Shown here piece after piece: positions 34,977-46,585 of a DNA stretch of 64,000 nucleotides. The DNA comes from Erythrobasidium yunnanense. Lineage: Eukaryota > Basidiomycota > Cystobasidiomycetes > Erythrobasidiales > Erythrobasidiaceae. Below the pieces are notes generated by a model that was not told the origin of the DNA, ran no database searches, and was given only the letters and a program-made list of their open reading frames with translations. The position numbers and the translations under genes are program-made. Location of the stretch: NCBI GenBank assembly GCA_001600175.1, contig BCJC01000003.1, positions 744,001 through 808,000 of the forward strand, given 5' to 3'. How positions within the stretch are numbered: position 1 is the stretch's first letter; each line of letters starts with the position of its first letter.

Positions 34977-35513
34977 CTTTGGCATGCAGACGTAAGCCAG
35001 GACTATGCATCAAGGATCTCATGCCAACTTGCAGGTCAAATAGTTGGAAGGACAAGCGAACTGATGCGGCTTCTCATATGCTTCTGTTGTCTGATCTGTC
35101 CTTCGCAAATACTCTGGTCCACCTCTCAATGTCCACAAAAATAGGATAGCGCCATGAGCACTCCAGGACGTTTCCGACCAACAAGCCATTCCGCCAATAG
35201 CCTCCTACCATGCGTGTCTCCAGAAAACTCAATTCACGACTGCCACGATCGCAACATGCTGCCATCTTCACCTTCCCTTAGTCGAGCCGACCGCAAGCAT
35301 CACGATCCCTTGTCAAGCGGAAGGGACCCTTTCTGATGACCGACCTTTGTGAAAGTAGCTGACCGTGCTTTATGCAAGCCGCTCCACCTCGTCTTGTTTC
35401 AACGCTAACGCATTACAGCTCATTCACAAACGCAAGACTCTGGCAGTCATCACATTCGTTTAAACAAGCTACACTTCTGCACGTACATCTATAGCTGAAT
35501 AATCATCATCACA
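34977..35513. other. Intergenic region between family 3 copies
   Basis: This is the 3' flank of copy 1 and the promoter of copy 2. No gene or repeat was recognised. Confidence 0.45.
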
Positions 35514-36264
35514 ATGCTCTCCCGCAACCTAGCTACCGCCATCCTTGCTCTGTCCGCAGCGGCAGTACCTGCTTTGGCTAGACCTCAGCTGGCTCGCGAG
35601 CCCTCTCTAGGATACGCGGCTCCCAAGATGGTCAGACGTGCCGAGCCTACAGCTCCCAGCCTGGTCGTCAGTCTTGCTCTTTCAGTCAAGCCCGAGATTT
35701 CGGCTACGATAAAGTATGACCTCTTCCCTGTCTGGTACCTTGCTGATGATCCCAGCAATGTCGACAAGAAGATTACTGTTAACGACGCGTCTGGGTATCG
35801 TAAGTGTCTACTGAGAGCGTAGTGAGAAAGCGCTTAGTACCTTCACAGTCGGCGTCAACATCACCGCCGACACATCTTCTGCCGGCCTCTTCCAGCTCCA
35901 GCTGCCCTCTGAAGGGACTGATAAGGCAGCAGTCCTAGCTTACGACGAGACTAAGGGATCACTTACGGTCGTTCCAGCGTCAACCATCACTTCTCCGCTA
36001 CCCTGGAAGATCCTTTGCAGCGCTACGAAGGGAACCAAAGGAAGTGCTGATTCATACGTATGTGCGATCTACTTCGCCAATGAAGCAGCTCGATGCGCTG
36101 TCAAAGCTACTGGCGGGTTCGCTATCGATGCTACTTGCGACGCCGCTAAGGCGAAGGCACCTCAGGTAGGCGATATTTGCGGCTGTGTGCGTGAAGAAAT
36201 GCTGATGTCGGGTCTGTAGCTCCGGGAGATCCGCCCTGCTGGACCAATAACCACGACTGTTTAG
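35514..36264 (+). CDS. Secreted protein, family 3 copy 2
   Basis: There are three exons, 35514-35799, 35849-36165 and 36220-36264 (215 residues). The signal peptide is MLSRNLATAILALSAAAVPA, followed by LARPQLAREPSLG. The family core is YDLFPVWYLADDPSNVDKKI, later VCAIYFANEAARCAVKATGG and FAIDATCDAAKAKAPQ. Introns 1 and 2 fall at the same codons as in copy 1, which shows tandem duplication. The strictly conserved REPSLG just after the signal peptide could be part of a processed propeptide. Function unknown; no similarity to the family at 1.1-4.1 kb is visible apart from secretion. Confidence 0.85.
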
Positions 36265-36416
36265 GCACGCTACTCACCTTCACGCGGCAGAGCATTGTAG
36301 AGCCTCGCAGTGGGCATGAAGCGATGTACTGTAGCTGCTCTTCAATGCGTTGTACGCAATTTGACCTTGCTTATCGTTGCCTCTTGCCTATCGCGTAATT
36401 TGTTCAATCGAACAAC

Positions 36417-38391
36417 ATGGGAGCAGCTCAATCCACCTCATCAGCATCACCTCGCAAGCCAGCGACGCCTGTATCTGCTACTTCTCTGCTTGAGAAACAG
36501 CTATCGAGCCTGGCTATTCGCGAGGATGATAAGGCTGGACAGCGCAAGACGATCCAGCGCGGTTCCGGCAATGCGACCGTCACTCTGGACGACATCGACG
36601 TCTACGAGAAGCAGTACCAGTCTGAACCTGCGCGCAAGGCTCTGGGAACTATCCTCAGGTGCGTTATCATGTCGGGCCTGCCCATAACCGGACAAGGGGC
36701 TGACCTGGCGATACTTTGCACGTACGCAGCAAGCAGGACATCTTAGCGAATCTCACTTCGAGAGATGCAGAGATACTGGACACGCAGGTCTTTAACATCA
36801 AGCTCACGACTCAAATTACGCGTATGTTTGGACAGGTCCGGCCTGGGCAATATGGACGTGTCAACTGATTAGACCTTGTTTTCACTAGCTGTCACTAATC
36901 AGAAGCAATCTGGAAGATGCTGGCTATTCGCTGCCCTGAACATGGCTCGCATTGCGTTCGGTCAGTATCCAAACCTGGCCTAAAGTGAGGTCGCTCAACT
37001 AAGACCCGCTTCACAGCCAAGAAGTACAATGTCGAGGCATTTGAGTTCTCTCAAGCTTATCCGTTCTTCTGGGATCACCTCGAGAAATCCAACTTCTTCC
37101 TCGAGAGCATCATCGATCTAGCTGAGGAAAAGATGGACTCTCGCATGATGGAGCACTTTATGGGAGATCCTGTTGGAGGTAAGCTATCGTACTAGCCGTT
37201 TATGAGGGACGTACTGACCTTGCGAGATTCAGACGGTGGTGAATGGGCGTTCGCGATCGATCTCTTCGAAAGATATGGTCTTGTCCCTCAGCCTATCTGT
37301 CCAGAGAGCTTCAGTTCCAGCAACTCAGCGAAGATGGATGAGCTTATCAACACCAAGCTCCGAGAGTACAGCTTGGAGCTGCGCAAGCTCTACGCGCACA
37401 CCAAGGAGACTGTTCTCGCCCAGACCCAGCTGTCTCAAGCTAGTGCTGAAGCCGCTGCAGTATCTGCATGCCGTGTCCGCAAGACCGAGCAGCTTGGCGA
37501 GATCTACACGGTCCTATCAATGTGCTTGGGCACTCCTCCTTCGCCAAACAAGCAGTTCAAGTATGAGTTCTACGACAAGAAGGGGCAGTACCATGTATTG
37601 GAGACTACTCCTCTGGAGCTCTACAAGTCCCTAGAGCCCGTCTTTAAGCCTGCAGACAATGTCTCTCTGGTCAATGAGCCCAATCACGAGCTTGGGAAGC
37701 TTTACGTTATGGAGCGAGGCCACAACGTCTATGGTGGCCGCGACCTACTCTACGTCAACACGGAGGTTGAGCATCTCGAGCAAGCTGTCGTGAAGATGCT
37801 CAAGGCCGATGAACCCGTCTGGTACGTGTTTGTCTGCCGCGACACATTGATTAAGCTAAATAAAAAGTTTACTCTAGGTTCGCATGCGACTCTAGGTCTC
37901 TTCTCGACAGAGACAGAGGCATTTGGGATACCAACCTTCGTGACTACGAAGGCACCTTCGGCTTCAAGCTGGGAATGAACAAGGGCGAGCGCCTCACTAC
38001 TGGAGCCAGCTTCCCTTCCCATGCCATGATGATCTCAGGCGTTCATGTAGAGAACGGCAAACCTGTTCGATACCGTATCGAGAACAGCTGGGGTTCCGAC
38101 TATGGCTCGAAAGGCAGGTCCACCTGTAGCGTCGTATTTGACTGAATTCTGACGCTTCCAATCATAGGCTACTTTGTCTGCACCGCTGACTGGTTCAAGG
38201 AGTATGTATATGAGGTTGTCGTGCCCAGAAAGCATACTCCGGCCGAGCTTCTCAAGATCCTTGATGCCGGTAATGCAAAGCCGCTCCCTCCTTGGGTAAG
38301 TCTGAGACACTCCGAGGGAGTGTGTCATGATTAACGCGGTAACCCTCAGGCCACTATGCGAAAGCGTCCTTCGAAGGGCATATGCATGTAA
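36417..38391 (+). CDS. BLH1: Bleomycin hydrolase-type cysteine aminopeptidase (C1B)
   Basis: This is a papain-fold aminopeptidase that forms a hexameric barrel, trims peptides, inactivates bleomycin and hydrolyses homocysteine thiolactone. Eight exons: 36417-36658, 36730-36821, 36889-36960, 37017-37178, 37233-37821, 37878-38113, 38168-38295 and 38350-38391 (520 residues). The catalytic Cys is near residue 122 in NQKQSGRCWLFAALN, the His is in FPSHAMMISGVH and the Asn is in RIENSWGSDYG, so the triad is complete. ERGHNVYGGRDLLYVN and PVWFACDSR are typical of the family. The N-terminus MGAAQS fits an N-myristoylation signal. Intron 6 (38114-38167) has a GC donor (GCAGGT); a GT donor nearby would break the frame. 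Confidence 0.95.
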
Positions 38392-38588
38392 AGTCCGGGC
38401 TGCGTGGCGTTGGCTCGGCTTCTGTTCTTGCGCGTTGTCATCAGTCTGCGTATTTGAGTATGTGCTACGTGTATCTATGCGATATCTTGTGTTGTTCATA
38501 CATCTTTGTAGCCTTTCATGGCAGTCCCTGGAATGCTCTTTATCTTCACGTCGATTGTCTCTCTCTTTCCGTTGCGTGACCGTTCAAG

Positions 38589-39823
38589 ATGGCCGACGAT
38601 GCACCTTCAGCGAGCAGCGGGCAGCCTCAGCGTCCAGTTCAATGCAAGATTGTCCTACTAGGTGAGGACATCAGCCCAAGGGATCATTTGAGTTGGCTGG
38701 CGACTGATGAGGGGACCCTTTGAAATCATTTAAACACTTTGGCGTGATGAATAGGCGAAGTAAGCCAGCTTCATGAGATCTACAGACCTATACCCACCAG
38801 CTAACGTGTCCTTGTTCATCCACTCCGCCCAGAGCTCGGTCGGCAAGTCGTCCATTGTGCTGCGCTTTGTCCAGAACGATTTCCAGGAGTTCAAGGAGCC
38901 TACAAGTGCGCGACAATCCATAATCAAGATATTATCATCAAGAATGACTGCTGACACGCTTGTGCGAACCACAGTCGGGGCCGCCTTTCTTACTCAGAAA
39001 TGCAGACTCGAGGACAAGGTCATCAAGTTTGAGATCTGGGATACTGCAGGCCAAGAGCGCTTCCATAGGTACATATAGCTGCGAAGAGCTACTGGCCATT
39101 GCGAACGATCGAAGTAGCTGATATGCTGCTCTTCCCGGATCGACCTCAGCTTGGCGCCAATGTACTATCGCAACGCAGCAGCAGCAATCGTCGCATACGA
39201 TGTAACGAAGGCAGTACGCTCACGCTCAGTATGCGCGTACTGAGATGCCTAATGCTGACTCAATTGGCAGTCCTCGCTGGAGAAGGCAAAGAGCTGGGTC
39301 AAAGAGCTTCAACGACAAGCAAATTCCAACATTGTCATCGCTTTCGTCGGGAACAAGGTCGATCTCGTTCAAGGCAACGCAGCAGCTTCATCCTCTACCT
39401 CTTCGAATGGCGACGAAGACAACGATGATTCCGAGGCAGACGATGCTACCGCTACGCCTGACGATGGCACCGACAGTGATGCGAACAGCGCTGCTAGCAA
39501 GAGACAGGTCTCACGCCAGGAAGCGGAAGCATATGCGAAAGAGGCTGGATTGCTGTTCGGCGAGACATCCGCAAAGACCGGAGAGGGCGTAGTCGAGATC
39601 TTTACTGAGATCGGTCAGCAACAAGCATATCTTACGGCTGTACAAGCGCATACTGACTCCCCTGATTATAACAGCCAAAGCAATCCCAATTGATCAGATC
39701 CTGGCGAACGCTAGAACTTCGCAAGGTGGAAGAGCAGGAGCTGCTAGTCGGGCTGCCGATCAAGCAAACCGTGTAGACTTGACGAGTGGTCCTGGTGGAA
39801 AGCAGGAGGGATGCGCCTGCTAG
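38589..39823 (+). CDS. RAB5: Rab5-family GTPase (Vps21/Ypt51 type)
   Basis: This is a small GTPase of early endosomes controlling fusion and endocytic traffic. Exons are 38589-38661, 38755-38759, 38833-38905, 38975-39068, 39150-39213, 39271-39613 and 39675-39823 (266 residues). Exon 2 is only GCGAA. It completes the P-loop GESSVGKSS, and skipping it would break the frame. Other motifs are the effector loop [36 protein letters not shown] (a Rab5 signature), GNKVDL and [10 protein letters not shown]. The C-terminal -CAC fits double geranylgeranylation. An acidic Ser/Asp-rich insertion of about 43 residues (about 137-179) lies between NKVDL and [12 protein letters not shown], which makes the protein longer than a usual Rab5 (about 210-220). 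Confidence 0.95.
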
Positions 39824-40201
39824 TCGACTTTCGTTGGCCTACCTGATACAGTGAGTATGTGACTGTGGTGTTCTGACTTGTTATTGGTAAGTATAGCGAG
39901 TATCACAATTCGGGAGGTTTATAGCTTACAAGCCTTTGCTGCAGATGTACCCATTCCGACATGATTTACTGTTCAAACAAGACGTTGTACAGGGCCTCCA
40001 CATTTCTGATCATTGACTGATACATGCTTCCACTACCTTAGACTCCTTCTCTCTGCATCTCTCTTGCATATTCGGCTTACAGAATAATCCTTTGATCGGG
40101 AGCTGACCGCTCTTTGCTGACACCTTTCACAGTGCCTCTTGGCTCTGCTTGACATCACGCAGATCAATGCATTTGGACATCCTGCGAGTAACAACGACTA
40201 T
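39824..40201. other. Intergenic region
   Basis: This is the RAB5 3' flank and the promoter of the next gene. A TTTCACAG at about 40126 could be the acceptor of a 5' leader intron. Nothing else was recognised. Confidence 0.4.
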
Positions 40202-42142
40202 ATGGGCAACATCATAAGCAATCTATGCTCGACACAACCTCGACAACCGCAGGGGCGCGGCGGCTATCCTCCAGACATGGGTGGGCGAGGGAGGCCACCT
40301 GGTGGAGAGGATGATTATGGAGATGAAGACTTGATGGAGCCTGTACCGCCGCCTCCTAGCCCTCAGTGGAAGCTGCCTCAGTTCCCGGCTCCTGCACTGC
40401 CTCCGCTTACTAGAAGTCACAAGATCATCATCGCTTGTAGTCGATATATCGAAGACGAAGAAGAGAAAGCACGAACGAAGCGGCATGTCCTTAATGGACA
40501 AGGAGATGCACTCAGCATAGTCTTCGGTGGGCATGAAATGTCGCTCTATGGATAACTTGTCTTAGCTGACACCTCCGCTGGACTAGACGACCCCGACGCC
40601 CTCGATATGTTCATACCCGAAGTCAAAAAGCTATTCAGCCTAGCGCTCAGCCTGACGAGTCTGGAACTCCACACGGCTGCCTTGGAACACGAAACGCAAT
40701 TCCTGCAATCTTTCCTGGATACTATACCCAGTCACACCGAGATGCGTGCTTTTTCACTCATCACTGCTCGAGACGCTTCTGTGCCCTTTTCAGCTGTCAG
40801 CGGACTGCTCTATCGGAATCCTGGCATGCAAGCCTTGCGGTGCGTCCAAGGTGCCGTCATTGGCTTGATTTGCGCTGAAATACAATGTAGACTTTGGGGG
40901 CCTGATATGACGCTGTCTGGTACGAATCAGTACTATCCGACATGCAAGCTGTTACGGGTCGATTTCTCGCACTGCAAGATGTTCCCGCAGCACGTCGACA
41001 ACTTGCTAGGAGGCTCAAAAGACAGCTTACTATGCCTGAAGTTCGAAAAGAACGTTGGACTGTCTGGCACGTCCATCGCGAAAGCGGTCAATAATTATGG
41101 ACAGAATGTCCAGATGCTCAGCATACTCCTGCCAGCCGAGAGCGAGAGCGAAATGGATCAGACTGGTAGGCTGACAGGTCGAGCAACTTGCTGGATAGAC
41201 TGACGAGCTTCGACAGCATCATATCTTGTGGCGGATACTGGTTCCAGATTTCCAGACTCACTGAAATTCCTACATTGCGCAGGCCTAGCAGCCTCCGACA
41301 ATCTCTTCTCTGTCCAGCCGAGCATGGAAGGCGTGAAGCGCGGACAACCTCCCAAAACGCATCTGAGCGCGCTCGTTGCACTTCGGTTGGACAACTGCCC
41401 CAGAGTGTCAGTCAATGGCATCTTTGCAGCTATAAGACAGAAGAGTCTGCCGCAGCTTGTGAGACTGCATGCTTTCTGGACAGACAACGAAGAGGCGGCG
41501 ACAGATGTCGAGCTTTGGCGGAGCTATGCTGCTTCAGAAGAGATCCGGTGAGTTGATAGCTGTATTATATCGAGTCATAGGCTGAAGAGATCCTCCTACT
41601 CAGCATCGATGTGCAGGATGGCTTAGTGCACGTCTCGGCTCTCAAGGTAAATTGGCTCGCTGCAGGTACCTTGGTGATGGCTGACCCTAAAACACTCTCA
41701 GGAAGCCGCATCACCACCTCCTCCAGATCCGCGTGACCCTTCAAGAACGCTGGTCATGCCACTACGGCCACGAGCTGTCGCGGATGCTACGCCTAGGGTA
41801 CTAGTCCCAGCCAATCAGCTTTTGCGGGGTTATCCACAGATGGTCGCGCCAGGTATGGTGATGCCAGGCATGGTCGCACCTACACAGCAACAGCCCGCTC
41901 GAGCGAAAGCAGCTTCTCCGATCAAGACAAGAAGAAAACGAAAAGCTCGGCATCGTAGACGCAGATCACACAGTGACAGTGATGACAGCTATTCCAGCAG
42001 CGAAGATGACTCGGACTACAGCTCGGATGGCTCCAGCGATTCGGACTCGGATGATTCCGATGCATATTCTCGAAGCGGAGGCAAAAGAAACAACAGGCGT
42101 CGCTCGTGTGATCATCGCTCAGGTCGCAGACGCCGGCGGTAG
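40202..42142 (+). CDS. Leu-rich protein with myristoylation-like start and Arg/Ser/Asp-rich tail
   Basis: There are six exons: 40202-40526, 40587-40839, 40891-41165, 41217-41547, 41604-41646 and 41702-42142 (555 residues, consistent frame). The start MGNIISNLC fits N-myristoylation plus a palmitoylatable Cys. A Pro/Gly-rich acidic segment follows. Leu-rich stretches come next (LTSLELHTAAL, CKLLRVDFSHCKMF, LLCLKFEKNVGLSG, LSALVALRLDNCPRVSVNGI); their spacing suggests degenerate leucine-rich repeats of the RNI/F-box-associated sort. The tail is strongly basic and acidic (RRKRKARHRRRRSHSDSDDS, then SSDGSSDSDSDDSD), similar in composition to family 2 at 17.5-20.4 kb. I do not recognise an orthologue. 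A membrane-anchored LRR scaffold is an inference. Confidence 0.75.
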
Positions 42143-42685
42143 GTAGAGGTGCGGCCAAGCTCTGCATCTTTACGCTCGGTGCGTATTTGCGCACGAGGGA
42201 GGGTGGGCTAAACTGCATCAAGCCGCCTTTGCTGGCTTTGAAGGCGCTCAATACCAAGCTCGCTGCCCTCGTGAGCTTCTACACTACCTCAAGACTCCTG
42301 ATCCTATCGCAGCGAGGATGAGAAATATGCAATTAACGCGTCTCGCAGGGCAGAAGACGAGCCTGGGCGGGCTGCAAAGCCTCTGATTCTGAAGAGGGGA
42401 CATATTCTGCTTAGTATAACTCGTCGGTCCCACGCACCGTACATCCTTACGCAGAAGCCTAACAGAAGCCAACTGGGATCGGCTTTCTGAGGCCAATCGA
42501 GCTTTCCGATGAGCTTGAATGTAGTTTAGACCTTCCATCGTTCTCCCTATGAGCAGAAACATCGTTGGCTGCTGAAGGAAGGGTAGCTGTGCGACTTGGC
42601 GTAATTTTGCGAAACGACGAGCTCTTTCCGAGCAAGACAACATACTAAAGCGGATTTTCTGCAACATCCGAGTGATGTTGAATGT
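42143..42685. other. Intergenic region
   Basis: This is the promoter and leader of the SUMO ligase gene. No other gene or repeat was recognised. Confidence 0.45.
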
Positions 42686-45600
42686 ATGAATAATCAGCGA
42701 CATTCTAGTCGATACGAGGATCAGCGAGCTACTCAGAGTGCGCAACCTCAAAACATCAACAACGCTGGTGGTGCATCTGGCGAGCAACATCAACAAGGAG
42801 GGTTGACGTCGCAGCTTGGATCTCATCAACATCAAGCGGGATATCAACAGCCTTACAATCAGCAGTCAGCAGCATACTACTCGCCGTACCACAATTACCA
42901 TCCCAGATTCCAACAGACGGCTTCTACCTACGATAATACAGCTGGCGCATCTACGAGTACATCCACTTCAGCATCTCCTACTGCATCTGTACTTCCCAAC
43001 AACTCCGGCTATCCAGCACAATCAGGCTCGTCTTTGCCGTATCATTTCGACTATCAGCAATACTCGAATCGCGCAGGCAATCCATATTCCTACCCATCAT
43101 ACCCTTACCATCCGTATCCATCAAGTACATACGCGTATTCCCAACCGCCATACCATTCTCTCCCTCAGTCCAGTTCTGGTTCTCTCGCCACATACAACAA
43201 CCACCCTTACCCTGTCCTCCCGAGCATAGGGTCATCTGGATATAGCTACAACAGATCCTCAGACTATAGCGGACCGTCTTCTAGCCGTGCGACAGACCCC
43301 GAGCAGAAGGACGACAGTTTCTACGAACACCCGACTGCTTCCTGGGAGGACTTTCAGCAGCAGTGGAGGACCTTCATACAAGCAGACGAGTCAGAGCAAT
43401 ACAACCGCTACCTGTGGGGAGAGCTGCCGGAATACGCATCCCAAATAATGGCAGCCAGAAACCCAACGTACGATGATTGCGAGGTAAGGCATATCGCTAT
43501 TGTTAAGGACACGCAACTGATTCTTGTCCACGAATAGGATCTGCTAGAAGGGCTAATAGCGTACAGCCGCCGAGTCACCGTCGACCGTCTGAAGATGATC
43601 ATCGCTGGCATCAATTCGACAAACAAGTATTCTCATGTCAGGGTCACGGGCAAGAAGGATGAACTTGTAGCTCGCGTCAAGGAGGCGCTGCGGTTCTTCA
43701 AGAACAGTAGAGCTCCCGAATATTTCAAGATTGCCATGATGATAGGAGAAGCGCAGTAAGTTTTGCTTATCCGTGTGTAATGATTTGTAATGTAGCTGAT
43801 CATTTTTTACAGAGGATATGTCTACGCGACTTCTGCAACAGCCTCATCGAGCGCATCCAGCTCTTCCCTCGCAGTACCTCCGTCAACAAGCTATGGCGCG
43901 CCTTCCTCCTCGTCCTCCACCAGCACAGCCGTTCCATCCTCTTCAGCGTCCACTTCTACACTTGTGAACGGTAATCGAGGCGCACCAAGTTTCGGCCTAA
44001 CGAGTTCACCTGGGCGAAGCTATTCCGTCGCTTCTGCCTCAACCTCTTCGCATATTCCGCAAACGCAGCAAAGGTCAGGCTCTCTAGCTGTGCCTGCTGC
44101 TGCACGATATCAGCCAGCACAGAAAGCTTCTACGCCTTCGTGGCAGTCTACATCCTACAACTCATCAATGACAAATGGTGCTGCAGCACGGTCGACAGCT
44201 GCTGCATCGATACCTACTTCATGGCCTACTGCTCTTCCTCCTGTCCCTAAGTCAAATTTTGCGGGACAGCCTGCTGTGCCTATCAATTTTAAGCCTAGTC
44301 CTTTCTTCAAGATTCAAATGGCCGTATCACCGGTCGTCGAAATGCGCAGTGAGGACGACCATTTGGGACATAACGTTTCACAGATATCTGACGAGCCCTA
44401 TTTCCTTGCAGAGGCAGCCCAAGGCGACAAGCTGACAGCGACGGCAGCCATCCAACTGACCGACGATCAACGGCAGAAGCTGCTAGCGGCTCGCAACGAT
44501 AGTAAAGCTCCTCAGTACCAACTCCGGTTATATGCGTGTTCCGAAGATCATTACAAGCCCAACACCGGATACGGCTCTTACGGTACCGTAACGAAGAACA
44601 CAAATGTCCCGATCGAGTTTCCTGGAGCATGCGAAGCGAAGACGAATGGGTATGCAGTCGTCGCAAATCTGAAAGGTATCAAGAAGAAGCCTGGCACCGC
44701 ACCTCCCGCCAACGTCGGGTCTGCAACGATACACGGCAAAGAGTCTACAAAAGCAAGCAAGCCCAGCGATTATGCTTTGAGAATAGACTTGCCTAGTCAG
44801 AATAACATCAATCGAGTGGAGCTTAATTACATAAATACGGATAAGTTGCATTACATGATAGTCTATTTCGTAGAGGCGACGGGCATAGATGCGCTCGTGG
44901 AGAGGTTGAAGACACAGAAGGTCAGGACGAAGGAAGATGTCGTCAAGAGCTGTAGGTGAAGCTAACTCCAAGATCTGCACAAAGCTGATTCCTTCTGGCT
45001 TTGGTAGTGCTACGACAAGCCGAAGACCCAGATCTAGTCGCGACGGCATCTTCACTGTCACTAAAGGATCCATTATCGTTCATGAACATGTCTGTCCCGA
45101 TACGAAGTCTGCACTGTGTTCATCTCCAATGCTTCGATGCCAAGATCTACTTGACAATGATGGAGTCTGTACCGACTTGGCTCTGTCCGGTGTGCAATCG
45201 AGCCATGAATCCCGATGATTTGGCATATGATTGGTAGGCTACATATATGTAGGGAAATCTAGCTTAAAATGCTGATGTCAGATGACCAGCTTCACCGAAG
45301 ACATCAAAAAGAAAGTCCCCTCTTCCGTCGATACAGTCATCATCGAAGTAGATGGTACATGGCGTTCTGAAGACAACAAGTACGGCACCGCACCCAAAGT
45401 AGCGGAAGCGAAAGCAGCCAAGTTATTACGTCCCTCGCCGAACCCATCATCTGTCAATGGTACACGAGAAGGTTCTTTCGATGATATGGATCTCGGTACA
45501 CCTTTACCGGACAGGAAGCCGTCTTTCCAAAATGGCGATACAGCTAGAAGTTCGCTCCAACCGCCTGCTGCAACGGGAAGGCATGGAAAGAGCAAGACAC

Positions 45601-45905
45601 CTGCAGAAGTCATTGATCTAGGAGACGATGACGATGACGACGATTACGCAGCATACGTACCTCCTACAAAGTCAAGTCAGGCTGCAAAGTCAGGACTCGG
45701 CAATTCTGGGACAGGAGCAGCTGCAGGGGCATCAAAAGGTGCAGGAGGCGTCATTGATTTGACGTTATCGGACTCGGACAATGACGATGATGGAGATGGT
45801 GGACCTGTACCATATCGAGGTGCAGTCAACGCTGCAGCTGCTCAGAAGCGAAGAGCCGACAGCGACTGGGAGGAGTCCGAGACGAGCAGGACGCGATGGG
45901 CGTGA
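42686..45905 (+). CDS. SIZ1: SUMO E3 ligase of the Siz/PIAS family
   Basis: It promotes SUMO transfer from Ubc9 to nuclear targets. Five exons: 42686-43483, 43538-43755, 43813-44951, 45008-45233 and 45290-45905 (998 residues). A long Gln/Tyr/Ser/Pro-rich N-terminal region comes first. A SAP-like helix pair follows near residue 270-317 (VTVDRLKMIIAGIN, then GKKDELVARVKEAL). The PINIT domain includes FKPSPFFKIQMAVSP and YQLRLYACSEDH. The SP-RING holds RSLHCVHLQCFDAKIYL and WLCPVCNRAM with its zinc-binding Cys/His residues. Two SUMO-interacting motifs close the chain: EVIDLGDDDDDDD and GVIDLTLSDSDNDDD. The last intron uses the acceptor at 45289, because the one at 45281 would create a stop. A PIAS-type N-terminal extension this long is fungal-specific. 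Confidence 0.93.
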
Positions 45906-46585
45906 AGTCTTCACACAAGTAATGTGTTTCCGTCATTCCGTGCCATACACTCAATTATTTAGGTCGACAATCTGTTTTTGTATGAAGTATCCTCGAGGTT
46001 GTTGTTCTTTCGATCGTCGTTGTTGTGCTATGTATGCGAATGCAATGCAGCATGGATGCTACCATGAATATTCTCTCTACTCGTGCGTTCCTATGCCTGT
46101 CCTCGTTCGTTACCGGCACCTCCTTGCTGGGTTGCTGGACTGACCATTCTTATCTTGATCTGATTGTGCCTGTATCTATCTCACAATGTAGTTTCATTGA
46201 AGTATTCAACATTTTCTTGTGTTCCTTTCGGGATTAGCCGGGCAGCCACAGCATGCCTCTCCCCTCTCTGTCCCTTTGAGCTTCTGAATTTTTCCTGCGA
46301 CTGTCTCTTTTCTCTCCATCCTCCCCCCTCAAACCTCTAACTAAAAGTGAGTAGGGAATAGCAAGGAAGCTACTATGCTACAATCTACAATACTGCATCG
46401 TACACACATCCATCCATCTCGCAAGCAGCAGGCCAAGGCAAAGCTTCGGCCTTCCCTTTTTTCAGCAAAGAAAACGGGACAACTCTGCGAGCGAGATGCG
46501 GTGGATGGGGCAGAATGCAGTTTGGAGATAGCATAGTAGTATGTGTATGTTACTGACCAAATCGCCTTGTCCGCCAGCTTCCACC
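45906..46585. promoter_or_regulatory. Promoter region of the ADP/ATP carrier with CT-rich tract and possible leader intron
   Basis: A strongly pyrimidine-rich block at about 46257-46330 precedes the ADP/ATP carrier. Such tracts are common just upstream of highly expressed fungal genes. From about 46530 a GTATGT donor, an ACTGAC branch-like site and a CCGCCAG acceptor (ending near 46576) suggest a 5' leader intron just before the start at 46586. Confidence 0.5.

Noticed and set aside
45282-45289. First AG acceptor of the last SIZ1 intron
   Set aside because: Using it gives TG+A, a stop codon. The AG eight bases later restores the frame and the conserved sequence.
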